From contig OZ244933.1 of assembly GCA_965222065.1 (NCBI GenBank), positions 930,001 through 994,000 on the forward strand: a stretch of DNA of 64,000 nt, read 5' to 3'. Both the position numbers and the translations under genes were made by a program. Source of the stretch: GM7GCV1 sp965222065. GTDB taxonomy: Bacteria; Pseudomonadota; Gammaproteobacteria; Pseudomonadales; GM7GCV1. The notes beneath the pieces are model-generated. The model had not been told where the DNA came from and did no database searches. It was given only the letters and a program-made list of their open reading frames with translations. This document shows positions 35,242 through 44,155 of the stretch, piece by piece (position 1 is the first letter of the stretch; each line of letters starts with the position of its first letter).

Positions 35242-37173
35242 TCACTCGGAGCTTACGCGGCTTTCCAGCCTCTCTACAAAAGAAGGGTGCTGGATGCCAA
35301 ACTCGGACTGTCTCACCATTTCGATAAGCTCCTGCTTTTCCTCTTCGGTTTTGCCCAGCGCATATATCTCCAGAAGATACGAGTTAATCGCGGGATTATC
35401 CGGGTTTATCTCAATACCTTGCCTTAGCAAAGAATACGCTTCTTCAATATTGCCTTCATGCGTAATTAAATATCGAACCCAAAGCAGAATAATATCCACC
35501 GGTCGCGCTGCCATAAATTTTGGGTTTTCCCTGGCAGCCGAGAGCAGTCTTCGCAAGTCCTCATCAGCAAAATATGGTGAACAGTCGTTTACTTCGCACT
35601 TGATAATCAAATCATTTATAAAGTGTACTGTCTCTGCCCTGAATGGATTGGTCAGTAATCGTTGCTCAAATTCAGCAATCAGGTTCTCATCTACCAATTT
35701 TTGTGTGCTGATATCCAGCAGGATCTTCCCATACAATCCACCTATACCCGAAGGATCCAGCTCAGCAGCACGTAAAAAGCTGCGATTTATCCTTTCGTAG
35801 TTGTCCGAAGGGTCCGTGTAAACCATCGAATTTACCGCAAATGTATGGTGCGAGCGCGCTGATTCGGGATGATTCTGCACATCGACCGCTGACGAATAGT
35901 ATGGATCCTCCCACTTATCTGACCGAACGTAGGTGGCAAACGAAAGCGCAAGCACTGATGCCACGACGACAAGAGAGGTTGTAAATGTCCGGGAATCTTC
36001 CGGTACCATTTTCAGCAGCCGGGAAAAGGCAACACAAACTGCCAAAACCAGGCCGAGGCTCGGAAGATAGTTTCTGTGCTCAAAGACCAGCTCCAGGCCT
36101 ATGATGGTCGACTCCATCACATGACCAGCCAGAAAGAAAAAGACACCAAAAGCAATCAGCCCCAGTTTTCTCCAATAGGCCAGGCAGCCCGCAACCACAG
36201 CACCAAGACCCAGCCAGGCAAACAGCGTCGTCGCCGGGTCGAGTAATCCCAGGGATAACGCGATGTCATCATGATGCATCGCATAGAAGGAGATATTGGG
36301 AATTAATATCCATTGGACATAATGCCAGAGCATTCTTCCCTGAGTCATTAGCCTCTCTGTCATCGTGAAGTCCCTGATGGCATAGGCTTCCAGAAGCCAG
36401 TCAGGCGACACCAGGGTATAAATAACAATGACCGTCCCGGGAAGGATAAGACCCAGGCAAAAAAAACCAATCAGGAAGCGCTTTGCAATTGTCCGTTCGT
36501 TAGTGGCAAAACGGAAAAGGAACCATTCAAGACAAAATATATACAGCATGGAAAGTGCCGCATTTTCCTTGGAAAGTACCCCCAACATAAGAGACACCAC
36601 CAGGAGCCCCAGATAAGCCAGGTACCTTGACTTGCCCTGATTCAGAGAAATCCTGGCCTTTAAATAGAACAGCATAGAGAGCAACGAAAATGTTGCCGAC
36701 AACAATGTCATCCTCTGGACTATATAGAGAACGGTGCTTACATGAAGCGGATGCAGCGCCCAGACGGCAGTTACAACGAGGGCAATCTTTTTGGAATCAG
36801 GATGAAAACCGGAAGAGTTATTGGAAGCATATATGCGTGAGATTTGATCAACCAAAAAGAAGACCAGTGTGCAATTTAGTATATGGATAAAAATATTGGT
36901 CCACTTAAACCAATAGGGATCCAGCTGCCCGGCAAAATAATAATTGAGCGCAAACGTCACTACAGAAACAGGACGCCTAAACAGCCCCGACTGCCCTGAT
37001 AGAGCCGCTTCCCTCAGCCCCGAAAGAGTCATTTCCTGCAGGTGCAATGCAGGTACATTGACGATATTGGATATATCGTCAAACAGAAAAGAACCGCTTA
37101 CCCCGGTGGAAAAACAAATAACGATAACGGCAACCAAAATCGCATAGACCACGGCAGCAGTTCTCGTACGCAT
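35242..37173 (-). CDS. Polytopic membrane protein with C-terminal TPRs (TMTC/GT-C-like), candidate pilin glycosyltransferase
   Basis: 643 residues with about 10-12 membrane segments in the first 420 residues and a soluble TPR-like tail (about 440-640, including a repeat near GNIEEAYSLLRQGIEINPDN). Early loop FLFDDISNI, with two adjacent acidic residues after the first membrane segment, and the HPLHV and HRNYLPSLG motifs resemble eukaryotic TMTC proteins and other GT-C enzymes that use lipid-linked sugars. I infer an O-glycosyltransferase, possibly acting on the pilin encoded directly upstream, but no catalytic assay or close named family supports this. A terminator lies between it and pilA. 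Confidence 0.72.
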   Translation of the reverse strand: MRTRTAAVVYAILVAVIVICFSTGVSGSFLFDDISNIVNVPALHLQEMTLSGLREAALSGQSGLFRRPVSVVTFALNYYFAGQLDPYWFKWTNIFIHILNCTLVFFLVDQISRIYASNNSSGFHPDSKKIALVVTAVWALHPLHVSTVLYIVQRMTLLSATFSLLSMLFYLKARISLNQGKSRYLAYLGLLVVSLMLGVLSKENAALSMLYIFCLEWFLFRFATNERTIAKRFLIGFFCLGLILPGTVIVIYTLVSPDWLLEAYAIRDFTMTERLMTQGRMLWHYVQWILIPNISFYAMHHDDIALSLGLLDPATTLFAWLGLGAVVAGCLAYWRKLGLIAFGVFFFLAGHVMESTIIGLELVFEHRNYLPSLGLVLAVCVAFSRLLKMVPEDSRTFTTSLVVVASVLALSFATYVRSDKWEDPYYSSAVDVQNHPESARSHHTFAVNSMVYTDPSDNYERINRSFLRAAELDPSGIGGLYGKILLDISTQKLVDENLIAEFEQRLLTNPFRAETVHFINDLIIKCEVNDCSPYFADEDLRRLLSAARENPKFMAARPVDIILLWVRYLITHEGNIEEAYSLLRQGIEINPDNPAINSYLLEIYALGKTEEEKQELIEMVRQSEFGIQHPSFVERLESRVSSE

Positions 37174-37205
37174 GTTTTTTATCCCCGTTCTTTATCTTTT
37201 ATAAA

Positions 37206-37236
37206 TAAAAAAGCCCTGCGAGGCAGGGCTTTTTTG
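37206..37236 (-). terminator. Terminator after pilA
   Basis: AAGCCCTGC / GCAGGGCTT stem with a three-base loop, flanked by A and T runs on both strands, about 20 bases after the pilA stop. It would separate the abundant pilin transcript from the downstream glycan genes, with readthrough possible. Confidence 0.88.
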
Positions 37237-37256
37237 GCACTGGCTAATTTTAAAAA

Positions 37257-37676
37257 TTAGCACAGACCTGCAGCAACACAAGTACCACCTTCGGCCCAAG
37301 ACAATGCACCTGTAGTCGCATTAAGCGTAGGAGTTAAAGTAAAGGTTGAACCGTCTACATCGGCTGTACCTGTTGCCGTAATCACGGCAGAAGTCGCCGT
37401 AATAGCAACATCAGACACATATTGACCAGCTTCGGCGGACTCCAGAGTGTAGCCAATTTCTGCAGCTGTATCGCAGTCTTCAAGATCATTTTCTGTAGCA
37501 GCACATACAGTAATTGCCGTTTTAACTGCGGCAACGGCTGTGGTTACTTCAGCAAACTTGGCTTTCTTGGTGTAGTTTTGATACGCAGGAAGTGCTACCG
37601 CGGCAAGAATACCGATAATAGCTACCACGATCATCAGTTCGATCAGGGTGAAACCCTTTTGATTTTGCTTTTTCAT
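37257..37676 (-). CDS. pilA: Type IVa major pilin
   Basis: 139-residue prepilin. A short basic leader MKKQNQKG precedes cleavage at G|FTLIELMIVVAIIGILAA, with Glu5 of the mature protein. The globular part is acidic and Ala/Thr rich, with a Cys pair in the middle (VCAATENDLEDC) and a C-terminal pair CVAAGLC forming the D-loop. PilD (encoded at 40.9 kb) would process and N-methylate it. RBS AGAGGA lies upstream, and a sigma54 promoter is 66-80 bases before the start. Ser/Thr-rich segments could carry glycans (inference). Confidence 0.95.
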   Translation of the reverse strand: MKKQNQKGFTLIELMIVVAIIGILAAVALPAYQNYTKKAKFAEVTTAVAAVKTAITVCAATENDLEDCDTAAEIGYTLESAEAGQYVSDVAITATSAVITATGTADVDGSTFTLTPTLNATTGALSWAEGGTCVAAGLC

Positions 37677-37740
37677 GACTTAAGTCCTCTATATTTAGAT
37701 GTTGCAAACCTTTCTGCCGATAAGCAGCATCCATGTCTAT

Positions 37741-37757
37741 GGCAAGTTCCGTGCCAA
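37741..37757 (-). promoter_or_regulatory. Sigma54 (-24/-12) promoter for pilA
   Basis: On the minus strand TTGGCAC-GGAAC-TTGCC, an exact match to TGGCACN5TTGC: GG/GC elements at 37756-37751 and 37745-37742. The predicted start of transcription leaves a leader of about 54 bases. In Pseudomonas pilA is driven by RpoN with PilR. Confidence 0.88.
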
Positions 37758-37861
37758 CTTATTCTGACGATATTTCCAGGTTTTTCTGTGACTTGCATCA
37801 CTGATTTAAGTTTATATTTACTACGCCTCTGAATTAGGTGACATTTTTTGCGGGGCAAATA

Positions 37862-37876
37862 TGACAAAAATTGTCA
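37862..37876. promoter_or_regulatory. Inverted repeat upstream of pilA, candidate PilR site
   Basis: TGACAA-AAA-TTGTCA, a perfect palindrome about 105 bases upstream of the sigma54 elements, where enhancer-binding proteins normally bind. PilR sites in Pseudomonas contain a TGTC core. A further TGACA occurs about 17 bases away. Confidence 0.5.
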
Positions 37877-37973
37877 ATAACAGCAAAAACACTGACAAGA
37901 AGGCAGGTTCACGCGTTTACCTGATTCTGTTTTCAGGATAGATTATGCGCTGGGAGACAAATGAGGTAATAGT

Positions 37974-39704
37974 ATGGCAAGTGCAAACGCAGCTGTGAGT
38001 ATGGCAATCCAGCGAAGGCTCGCCGATACGGGTGGCATGTCCTCGGAAACCATCGAACTTGCTATTGAGCAAAGCAAGGAAAATGGCAAACCGTTTTTTA
38101 GACACCTGGTTGAGGAAAACTTCATCACCAGTAGCAAGCTTGCCGAGATTTTCTCTCTGGAGTATTCATTCCCTATCTACGATGTAGAGCAACATAACCT
38201 TGAGCTCAGTCCACAGGATCTTGTCGATACCAAGTTAATCAAGAAACATAATGTCCTTCCCCTCTCCCGGCGCGGTAACAAGCTGTTTATTGCCGTCAGT
38301 GACCCAACCGATCACCAGGCTATTACCGATGTTCGTTTCCAGACGGGGCTAAGTGTCGAGCCCGTTGTCGCCGACGCAAAAAAACTCCTGGCCGTCATAG
38401 AAAAATTCTTTAAATCCCAGGAAGACGACATCAATGATTCTCTCGAGGGCGAAGAGGGAGAATTTGGCGACATAGATATTGAAGCCGTTGATGAAGACCC
38501 CGGCAAGGATGAAGGTGAAGTCGGTGGGGGCGACGAGGCACCCATCGTCAAGTTCGTCAATAAGGTACTGGTGGATACCATTCGCAATGGTGCTTCCGAC
38601 ATCCATTTTGAGCCCTACGAGAAATCCTACCGGGTCAGGGCTCGTATTGATGGTGTCCTGCAAGAGGTGACGCGTCCACCCGTAAAACTGGGGCCACGCC
38701 TGGCTGCGCGTCTCAAGGTAATGTCAAAAATGGATATCTCCGAGCGACGCAAACCCCAGGATGGCCGTATTAAGCTACGCCTATCCAAAAACAAATCTAT
38801 TGATTTCCGGGTAAACACACTCCCAACGATTTACGGCGAAAAAGTGGTATTGCGGATTCTTGACCCTACTTCTGCTCAAATGGGTATTGAAGCCCTGGGT
38901 TATGAAGAGCATCAAAAAGAGCTCTACCTGGACGCCCTGCATCAACCTCAGGGAATGATTTTAATTACCGGTCCGACGGGTAGTGGTAAAACCGTATCAC
39001 TGTATACCGGCCTGAATATCCTGAACACCGAAGAAACCAATATCTCCACAGCAGAGGACCCGGTCGAGATTAACCTGGAAGGCATTAACCAGGTTCACGT
39101 GGATGCCAAGGTAGGGTTAACTTTTGCCGAGGCGCTCCGATCCTTTCTTCGTCAGGACCCTGATATTGTCATGGTCGGTGAGATTCGTGACCTGGAAACA
39201 GCGGAGATCGCCATTAAAGCAGCGCAAACGGGTCACCTTGTACTGTCTACCCTCCATACCAACAGCGCCCCGGAGACACTCACACGTCTGCTGAACATGG
39301 GCGTTCCTGCGTTTAGTGTTGCCTCTTCTGTTAGCCTGATTATTGCCCAGCGACTGGGACGGCGTCTCTGTTCTGCATGCAAAAAACCTGCTGAGCTGCC
39401 TGAAAACGTGCTCAAGGAAGAAGGTATTCTAGACTGTGGTATTCCCAAAGACGAAATACAGGTGATGGAGCCCGTGGGTTGCGCCGAATGCAAAGGAAAG
39501 GGGCAAAAAGGCCGAACCGGTATCTATGAAGTTATGAAAATCACGTCCGAAATTGGCAAAATGATCATGGAAGGCGGGAATTCTATTCAAATTGCGGAAT
39601 TGTCCGCTTCACAGGGCTTCAATAGCCTGCGAAGATCTGCTCTTCGAAAAGTAGCCATGGGCGAGATCAGTCTCGCTGAGGCTAGAAGGGTAACGACAGA
39701 CTAA
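37974..39704 (+). CDS. pilB: Type IV pilus extension ATPase
   Basis: Hexameric cytoplasmic ATPase that powers pilus assembly. The 576 residues have an N-terminal MshEN/T2SSE_N domain (about 10-170), an acidic linker (about 140-180) and the GspE/PilB ATPase core: Walker A GPTGSGKT, Asp box, Walker B VGEIRDLETAE and His box HLVLSTLHTN. A tetracysteine zinc motif (CSACKKP and CAECKGKG) lies near 460-510. The ATG at 37974 has GAGG seven bases upstream. First gene of pilB-pilC-pilD-coaE, divergent from pilA. Confidence 0.96.
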   Translation: MASANAAVSMAIQRRLADTGGMSSETIELAIEQSKENGKPFFRHLVEENFITSSKLAEIFSLEYSFPIYDVEQHNLELSPQDLVDTKLIKKHNVLPLSRRGNKLFIAVSDPTDHQAITDVRFQTGLSVEPVVADAKKLLAVIEKFFKSQEDDINDSLEGEEGEFGDIDIEAVDEDPGKDEGEVGGGDEAPIVKFVNKVLVDTIRNGASDIHFEPYEKSYRVRARIDGVLQEVTRPPVKLGPRLAARLKVMSKMDISERRKPQDGRIKLRLSKNKSIDFRVNTLPTIYGEKVVLRILDPTSAQMGIEALGYEEHQKELYLDALHQPQGMILITGPTGSGKTVSLYTGLNILNTEETNISTAEDPVEINLEGINQVHVDAKVGLTFAEALRSFLRQDPDIVMVGEIRDLETAEIAIKAAQTGHLVLSTLHTNSAPETLTRLLNMGVPAFSVASSVSLIIAQRLGRRLCSACKKPAELPENVLKEEGILDCGIPKDEIQVMEPVGCAECKGKGQKGRTGIYEVMKITSEIGKMIMEGGNSIQIAELSASQGFNSLRRSALRKVAMGEISLAEARRVTTD

Positions 39705-39709
39705 TCGCT

Positions 39710-40921
39710 ATGGCCGCCAAAGAAATCACCTACGTCTGGAAAGGCACGAAAAAAGGACAAAAAGCAGAAGGGGAAATCTCCGGTGATAACCCCTCACTTT
39801 TGAAAATACAATTGCGTCGTCAGGGTGTTGTTGTCACCAACTTCAAGCGCAAACCCCAACCGCTTTTCGGTGGTGGCGGCGGAAAAAAAATTACCAATGG
39901 CGATATCGCTATTTTTACCCGCCAAATGGCGACCATGTTGCGTGCTGGCGTGCCTCTGGTCCAGGCACTGGGCATGGTCGCGGAAGGGCTCAAGCATCCA
40001 AGCCTGGAAAAACTGATTCGAGAGATTGAGGAAGAGGTTGCCTCGGGCACCCCTTTTGCAACCGCTCTTGAAAGACATCCCGAGTATTTTGATGACCTAT
40101 ACTGCAGCCTGATTGAAGCCGGTGAGCAGGCAGGTGCGCTGGAAACACTTCTGGCGCGGGTGGCAACCTACAAGGAAAAAGCTGAAGAGCTGAAGAAGAA
40201 AGTCAAAAAAGCGCTGTCCTATCCGATCGCTGTATTGGTGGTTGCCTGTATTTGTACCGGTATTCTGTTGGTTAAAGTGGTGCCCCAGTTCGCCGAGACA
40301 TTTGGAAGTTTTGGTGCCGAGCTCCCGGCCTTTACCCTTTGGGTACTTGGCATTTCCGAGGCCCTTCAATCAACCTGGTATCTGTACATTGCCGGGGTGG
40401 TAGCACTGGGCTTTATGCATAAGCAACTAACACTGAAATCCAAAAAGTATGTGGAGATTGTTGATGCCAACACCATAAAAATCCCGGTAATTGGGGATAT
40501 TCTCTACAACGGCGTGATTGCCAGATTTGCCCGAACACTCTCGACCACCTTTGCTGCTGGCGTGCCCCTTGTAGAAGCCCTCGACAGTGTTGCCGGTGCG
40601 GCAGGCAATGTCATCTATGAAAAAGGCATCCGAAAAATCCAGGAAGATGTGACCGGTGGCACACCTCTGAATGTGGCCATGCGAACTTCAGGGCTCTTTC
40701 CTCCACTGGCCCTGCAAATGACATCCATTGGTGAAGAATCAGGTGCACTGGACGATATGCTCGAGCGGGTTGCCAATCATTACGAAGCCGCTGTTGATGA
40801 CGCAGTCGACAACCTGACTGCTCTTCTCGAACCTTTCATTATGTCTGTGCTAGCCGTACTGGTTGGCGGAATCCTGATTGCCATGTACCTGCCGATCTTC
40901 CAGCTCGGCGCAGTTATGTAA
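39710..40921 (+). CDS. pilC: Type IV pilus inner-membrane platform protein
   Basis: 403 residues with two repeated T2SSF/GspF domains (about 70-195 and 275-395) and three membrane segments (near 170-195, 220-240 and 375-395). PilC is the platform that couples PilB motor action to pilin insertion. The FTRQMATMLRAGVPL and FARTLSTTFAAGVPLV segments are the duplicated core. Starts five bases after the pilB stop. Confidence 0.96.
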   Translation: MAAKEITYVWKGTKKGQKAEGEISGDNPSLLKIQLRRQGVVVTNFKRKPQPLFGGGGGKKITNGDIAIFTRQMATMLRAGVPLVQALGMVAEGLKHPSLEKLIREIEEEVASGTPFATALERHPEYFDDLYCSLIEAGEQAGALETLLARVATYKEKAEELKKKVKKALSYPIAVLVVACICTGILLVKVVPQFAETFGSFGAELPAFTLWVLGISEALQSTWYLYIAGVVALGFMHKQLTLKSKKYVEIVDANTIKIPVIGDILYNGVIARFARTLSTTFAAGVPLVEALDSVAGAAGNVIYEKGIRKIQEDVTGGTPLNVAMRTSGLFPPLALQMTSIGEESGALDDMLERVANHYEAAVDDAVDNLTALLEPFIMSVLAVLVGGILIAMYLPIFQLGAVM

Positions 40922-40930
40922 ATTTTTCTG

Positions 40931-41794
40931 ATGCATTTAGTTCTCGAAGGTTGGCCACTCTACGCGCTAACGCTCATCCTTGGTCTGCTTATCGGCAGTT
41001 TTCTTAATGTAGTGATTTATCGGACACCTATTGTCCTGGACAGAAAATGGCGCGAGGAATGCCGGGACTACCTGGACATTAATGCAGATGAGCCATCATC
41101 AGAACATTTCTCCATCGTCTGGCCTGGCTCAAGCTGCCCGAAATGTAATGCGCGTATTCAAGCCTGGCAAAATATTCCTGTGATCAGCTACCTGATCCTC
41201 GGCGGCAAGTGCGCCAACTGCAAGGCACCCATTGGTATTCGCTACCCAGTATTTGAAGCCCTTACCGCCATCCTGACGCTACTCGTTGTCATTAAATTCG
41301 GGCCCGGTTGGCCATGCCTTGGAGCACTCGTTCTTACCTGGTCACTAATCGCACTGACAGGTATCGATCTGGATACCCAATTACTGCCGGATAACATCTG
41401 CTTGCCATTACTTTGGCTTGGCCTGATTGCCAATTCAATGGGCGCATACACGGATATCCAATCGGCACTTTGGGGCGCAATTATCGGCTACCTGAGTCTG
41501 TGGACGGTCTTCTGGGCATTCAAGCTGGCTACCGGCAAGGAAGGGATGGGCTACGGTGACTTTAAACTGCTGGCCGCCCTGGGTGCCTGGATGGGGTGGC
41601 AATCGTTGCCAATGATTATCCTTGTGTCATCCAGTACCGGGGTTCTTGCTGCTGTTCTTATGATGATTTTCCTGTCTCACGACCGCCGCGTTCCTATTGC
41701 ATTTGGCCCCTATCTGGCGATCGGCGGCTGGCTGGCATTTATGTATGGGCCGGAAATATCCGCAGCGGCACCCATGCTTTTTCCCCTGGGATGA
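40931..41794 (+). CDS. pilD: Prepilin peptidase / N-methyltransferase
   Basis: 287-residue integral membrane aspartic peptidase that cleaves prepilins after the Gly before Phe and N-methylates the new end. It has the N-terminal zinc-binding pairs CPKC and CANC (about 75 and 97) and the two catalytic aspartates in TGIDLDTQLLPD and GYGDFKLLAALG. About eight membrane segments. Starts nine bases after pilC. It may also process type II secretion pseudopilins if these exist. Confidence 0.96.
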   Translation: MHLVLEGWPLYALTLILGLLIGSFLNVVIYRTPIVLDRKWREECRDYLDINADEPSSEHFSIVWPGSSCPKCNARIQAWQNIPVISYLILGGKCANCKAPIGIRYPVFEALTAILTLLVVIKFGPGWPCLGALVLTWSLIALTGIDLDTQLLPDNICLPLLWLGLIANSMGAYTDIQSALWGAIIGYLSLWTVFWAFKLATGKEGMGYGDFKLLAALGAWMGWQSLPMIILVSSSTGVLAAVLMMIFLSHDRRVPIAFGPYLAIGGWLAFMYGPEISAAAPMLFPLG

Positions 41795-41800
41795 TATGAG

Positions 41801-42424
41801 ATGCTCCGCATTGGCCTGACAGGCGGAATTGGTAGTGGCAAAAGTACCGCCGCAACATTCTTTAAGTCGCAGGGGGTGACCGTAATTGACCTCGACCAGA
41901 TCGCCAGGGATTTGGTGACGCCCGGCTCGCCAGCTTTAGCCCAAATTCAGCAACATTTTGGTGAGGACATTCTCGACAATCAATACAAGCTTAACCGGCA
42001 AAAGCTCGCCGAAATTATTTTTTTTGACCCGAGTCAGAAAAAGTGGCTGGAAGAGTTACTGCACCCCCTGATTCGCGAGGAGCAGCAGAGCCAGATCCGT
42101 GCGGCAAAATCCAGCTATGTGGTCATTGAAATCCCGCTTCTCACGGAAAACAACCTGGCGGAAACCGTCGACCGGATACTTCTAATCGACTGTCCGGAGA
42201 GTCTGCAAAAAGAAAGGGCTCTTGCCAGGGGTACCCAGACACCGCAACAAATTGACCGAATCCTGGCAGCTCAAGCGACACGAAAGCAGCGACAATCCAT
42301 CGCTGACGATATTGTTCTCAATGATGGCTCGACAGCCCATATGGAACAACAGCTACAAGCCTTGCACGTCAAGTATCTTCAGCTTTCACATGAAGCGGAA
42401 ATGAAGCCTGTAAGGCATCAATAA
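41801..42424 (+). CDS. coaE: Dephospho-CoA kinase
   Basis: Last enzyme of coenzyme A synthesis, phosphorylating the 3'-hydroxyl of dephospho-CoA. The 207 residues start MLRIGLTGGIGSGKST (P-loop) and include VIDLDQIARDLV and the VVIEIPLLTENN lid-side segment. Starts six bases after pilD, the usual pilBCD-coaE linkage. Its last 56 bases overlap the end of mutT on the other strand. The small yacG gene that often follows coaE is absent. Confidence 0.95.
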   Translation: MLRIGLTGGIGSGKSTAATFFKSQGVTVIDLDQIARDLVTPGSPALAQIQQHFGEDILDNQYKLNRQKLAEIIFFDPSQKKWLEELLHPLIREEQQSQIRAAKSSYVVIEIPLLTENNLAETVDRILLIDCPESLQKERALARGTQTPQQIDRILAAQATRKQRQSIADDIVLNDGSTAHMEQQLQALHVKYLQLSHEAEMKPVRHQ

Positions 42425-42803
42425 TCGCCTGATTCGCCTCGGGGAATTTATACATTGATAACTCATTGAGCGGCACCCAGCGTACTTCCTGATCCTCCAT
42501 TCCAGAGGGTTCGCCCCCAAATTCACTGACCAGTAAAACCTCCAGACGAACGCTTTTCTCTGCATAGTCCCAGTCGACTTCGGTAAGTGAGTTCGTGGAG
42601 AGCACCTGGATACCCAGCTCTTCATGAAGCTCTCTATTAAGCGCTGATTCGACCGTCTCACCTGCATTAATCTTTCCTCCGGGGAATTCCCAACATCCCC
42701 CTTTATGCAAATGATTAGGTCTCAGGGACAAACATACATGGCCGTTTCTGAGAATCACGCCAACGGCAACACGCACTGGCGCCTGTGATTTGTTCTGTTG
42801 CAT
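42369..42803 (-). CDS. mutT: MutT-type 8-oxo-dGTP pyrophosphatase (Nudix)
   Basis: 144-residue Nudix hydrolase that removes oxidised dGTP from the nucleotide pool. The Nudix box runs GGKINAGETVESAL then RELHEELGI (GX5EX7REUXEEXGU satisfied), and the N-terminal VAVGVILRNGHVCLSLRP and WEFPGG are typical of MutT. The C-terminus, encoded opposite coaE, is complete. Lies 19 bases downstream of argJ, as in Pseudomonas, where mutT sits near argJ and secA. Confidence 0.92.
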   Translation of the reverse strand: MQQNKSQAPVRVAVGVILRNGHVCLSLRPNHLHKGGCWEFPGGKINAGETVESALNRELHEELGIQVLSTNSLTEVDWDYAEKSVRLEVLLVSEFGGEPSGMEDQEVRWVPLNELSMYKFPEANQAIIDALQASFPLHVKAEDT

Positions 42804-42822
42804 AAGGGAGCAAAAACCCTGT

Positions 42823-44046
42823 CTAGGATCGATAGTCGGCGTTGATGCTTACATATTCATGGGACAGATCACAGGTCCAAATGGATTCAGTGGTACTACC
42901 CATACCCAGGTCAATACGAATACAAAATTCTGCCTGATCAAATATTTGCTGACCCAGTTCTTCCCGGTAGCCCCCGGCAACGCCTGCATTTTCAACAATA
43001 AGCAGATCGTCCAGCCAAACCCTGACTTTGGAGACATCCAGCGCCTCAACCCCTGACCGCCCTATCGCAGCAACCAGCCTGCCCCAATTGGGATCACTCG
43101 CAAACAGCGCGGTCTTTACCAGTGGCGAGTGCGCAATACTGTATGCGACCTTCAGGCAATCATTCGTGTCCTTTCCTCCATCAACAGTGATGGTGACAAA
43201 TTTGGTCGCTCCTTCGCCATCCCTGACCAGTAACTGGGCCAATTCCTGGAAAACATCAATGACCGCTTCGGTAAATATACGGGATGAACTGCTCTCTTGT
43301 GCACCTATTTCCGGCATATCCACTTTTCCGGTGGCGGCCAGGATGACGGAATCATTGGTCGATGTATCCCCATCTACCGTCACTCGATTAAACGACTTAT
43401 CAGTGGCCTGCGAACATATTTTTTGCAACTGTGCCGCATCGACTTTTGCATCGGTAAAGACATAGGCAAGCATGGTTGCCATATCGGGGCGTATCATTCC
43501 GGCCCCCTTGGCAATGCCGCTGATTTTAATCCGGATACCCTCATCAATTTCAACGTCCCTGGTTACCATTTTGGGGAAGGTATCCGTTGTCATGATCGCT
43601 TTGGCAACTGGCTCCCAATTTAAGGCATCAAGCTTGGCAAAAGCATCAGGAATACCTTTCTCCAGTGCGGTCATCTTCATTGGCTGGCCAATGACGCCCG
43701 TGGAGAAAGGCAACACGCTCTCAGGCGTCATGCCAGCCAGGTTGGCAACCCACTGACAGCTGAGTTTTGCGTCTCTTAATCCGGGCTCACCCGTGCAGGC
43801 ATTGGCATTGCCGGAATTAATTAACAAGTATCTGGAACTGGTCTTGGCAAGGTGTTCCTGACATACAAGCACAGGCGCTGCTTTGTACAGGTTACGAGTA
43901 AAACAGCCGGCGACTGACGTGCCTTCAGACAGCTCAATAAGTACCAGATCTTCACGTCCCGAATAGCGAATGCCGGAGGCAACGGAAGACAAACGTACGC
44001 CGGCAATCGCCGGCATGGAAGGAGTTTTTATTTCACCGACAGCCAT
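42823..44046 (-). CDS. argJ: Bifunctional ornithine acetyltransferase / N-acetylglutamate synthase
   Basis: Recycles the acetyl group from acetylornithine to glutamate in arginine synthesis; bifunctional forms also use acetyl-CoA. About 407 residues, made as a precursor that cleaves itself before the Thr in DMATMLAYVFTDA into alpha and beta chains. The STGVIGQP oxyanion segment is present. I prefer ATG at 44046; a TTG at 44061 is possible. It works with argD and argF at 9.8-11.9 kb. Located between secA and mutT. Confidence 0.94.
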   Translation of the reverse strand: MAVGEIKTPSMPAIAGVRLSSVASGIRYSGREDLVLIELSEGTSVAGCFTRNLYKAAPVLVCQEHLAKTSSRYLLINSGNANACTGEPGLRDAKLSCQWVANLAGMTPESVLPFSTGVIGQPMKMTALEKGIPDAFAKLDALNWEPVAKAIMTTDTFPKMVTRDVEIDEGIRIKISGIAKGAGMIRPDMATMLAYVFTDAKVDAAQLQKICSQATDKSFNRVTVDGDTSTNDSVILAATGKVDMPEIGAQESSSSRIFTEAVIDVFQELAQLLVRDGEGATKFVTITVDGGKDTNDCLKVAYSIAHSPLVKTALFASDPNWGRLVAAIGRSGVEALDVSKVRVWLDDLLIVENAGVAGGYREELGQQIFDQAEFCIRIDLGMGSTTESIWTCDLSHEYVSINADYRS

Positions 44047-44155
44047 TGTCGTGTTTCCCAATTATTTTTTAAGCATACATGGTAAATGTTTATGCCCCGG
44101 ATTACTGAGCCTAATAGCGTTTAAAGATGAATAGGTCTTATATCCGGGATCACTA

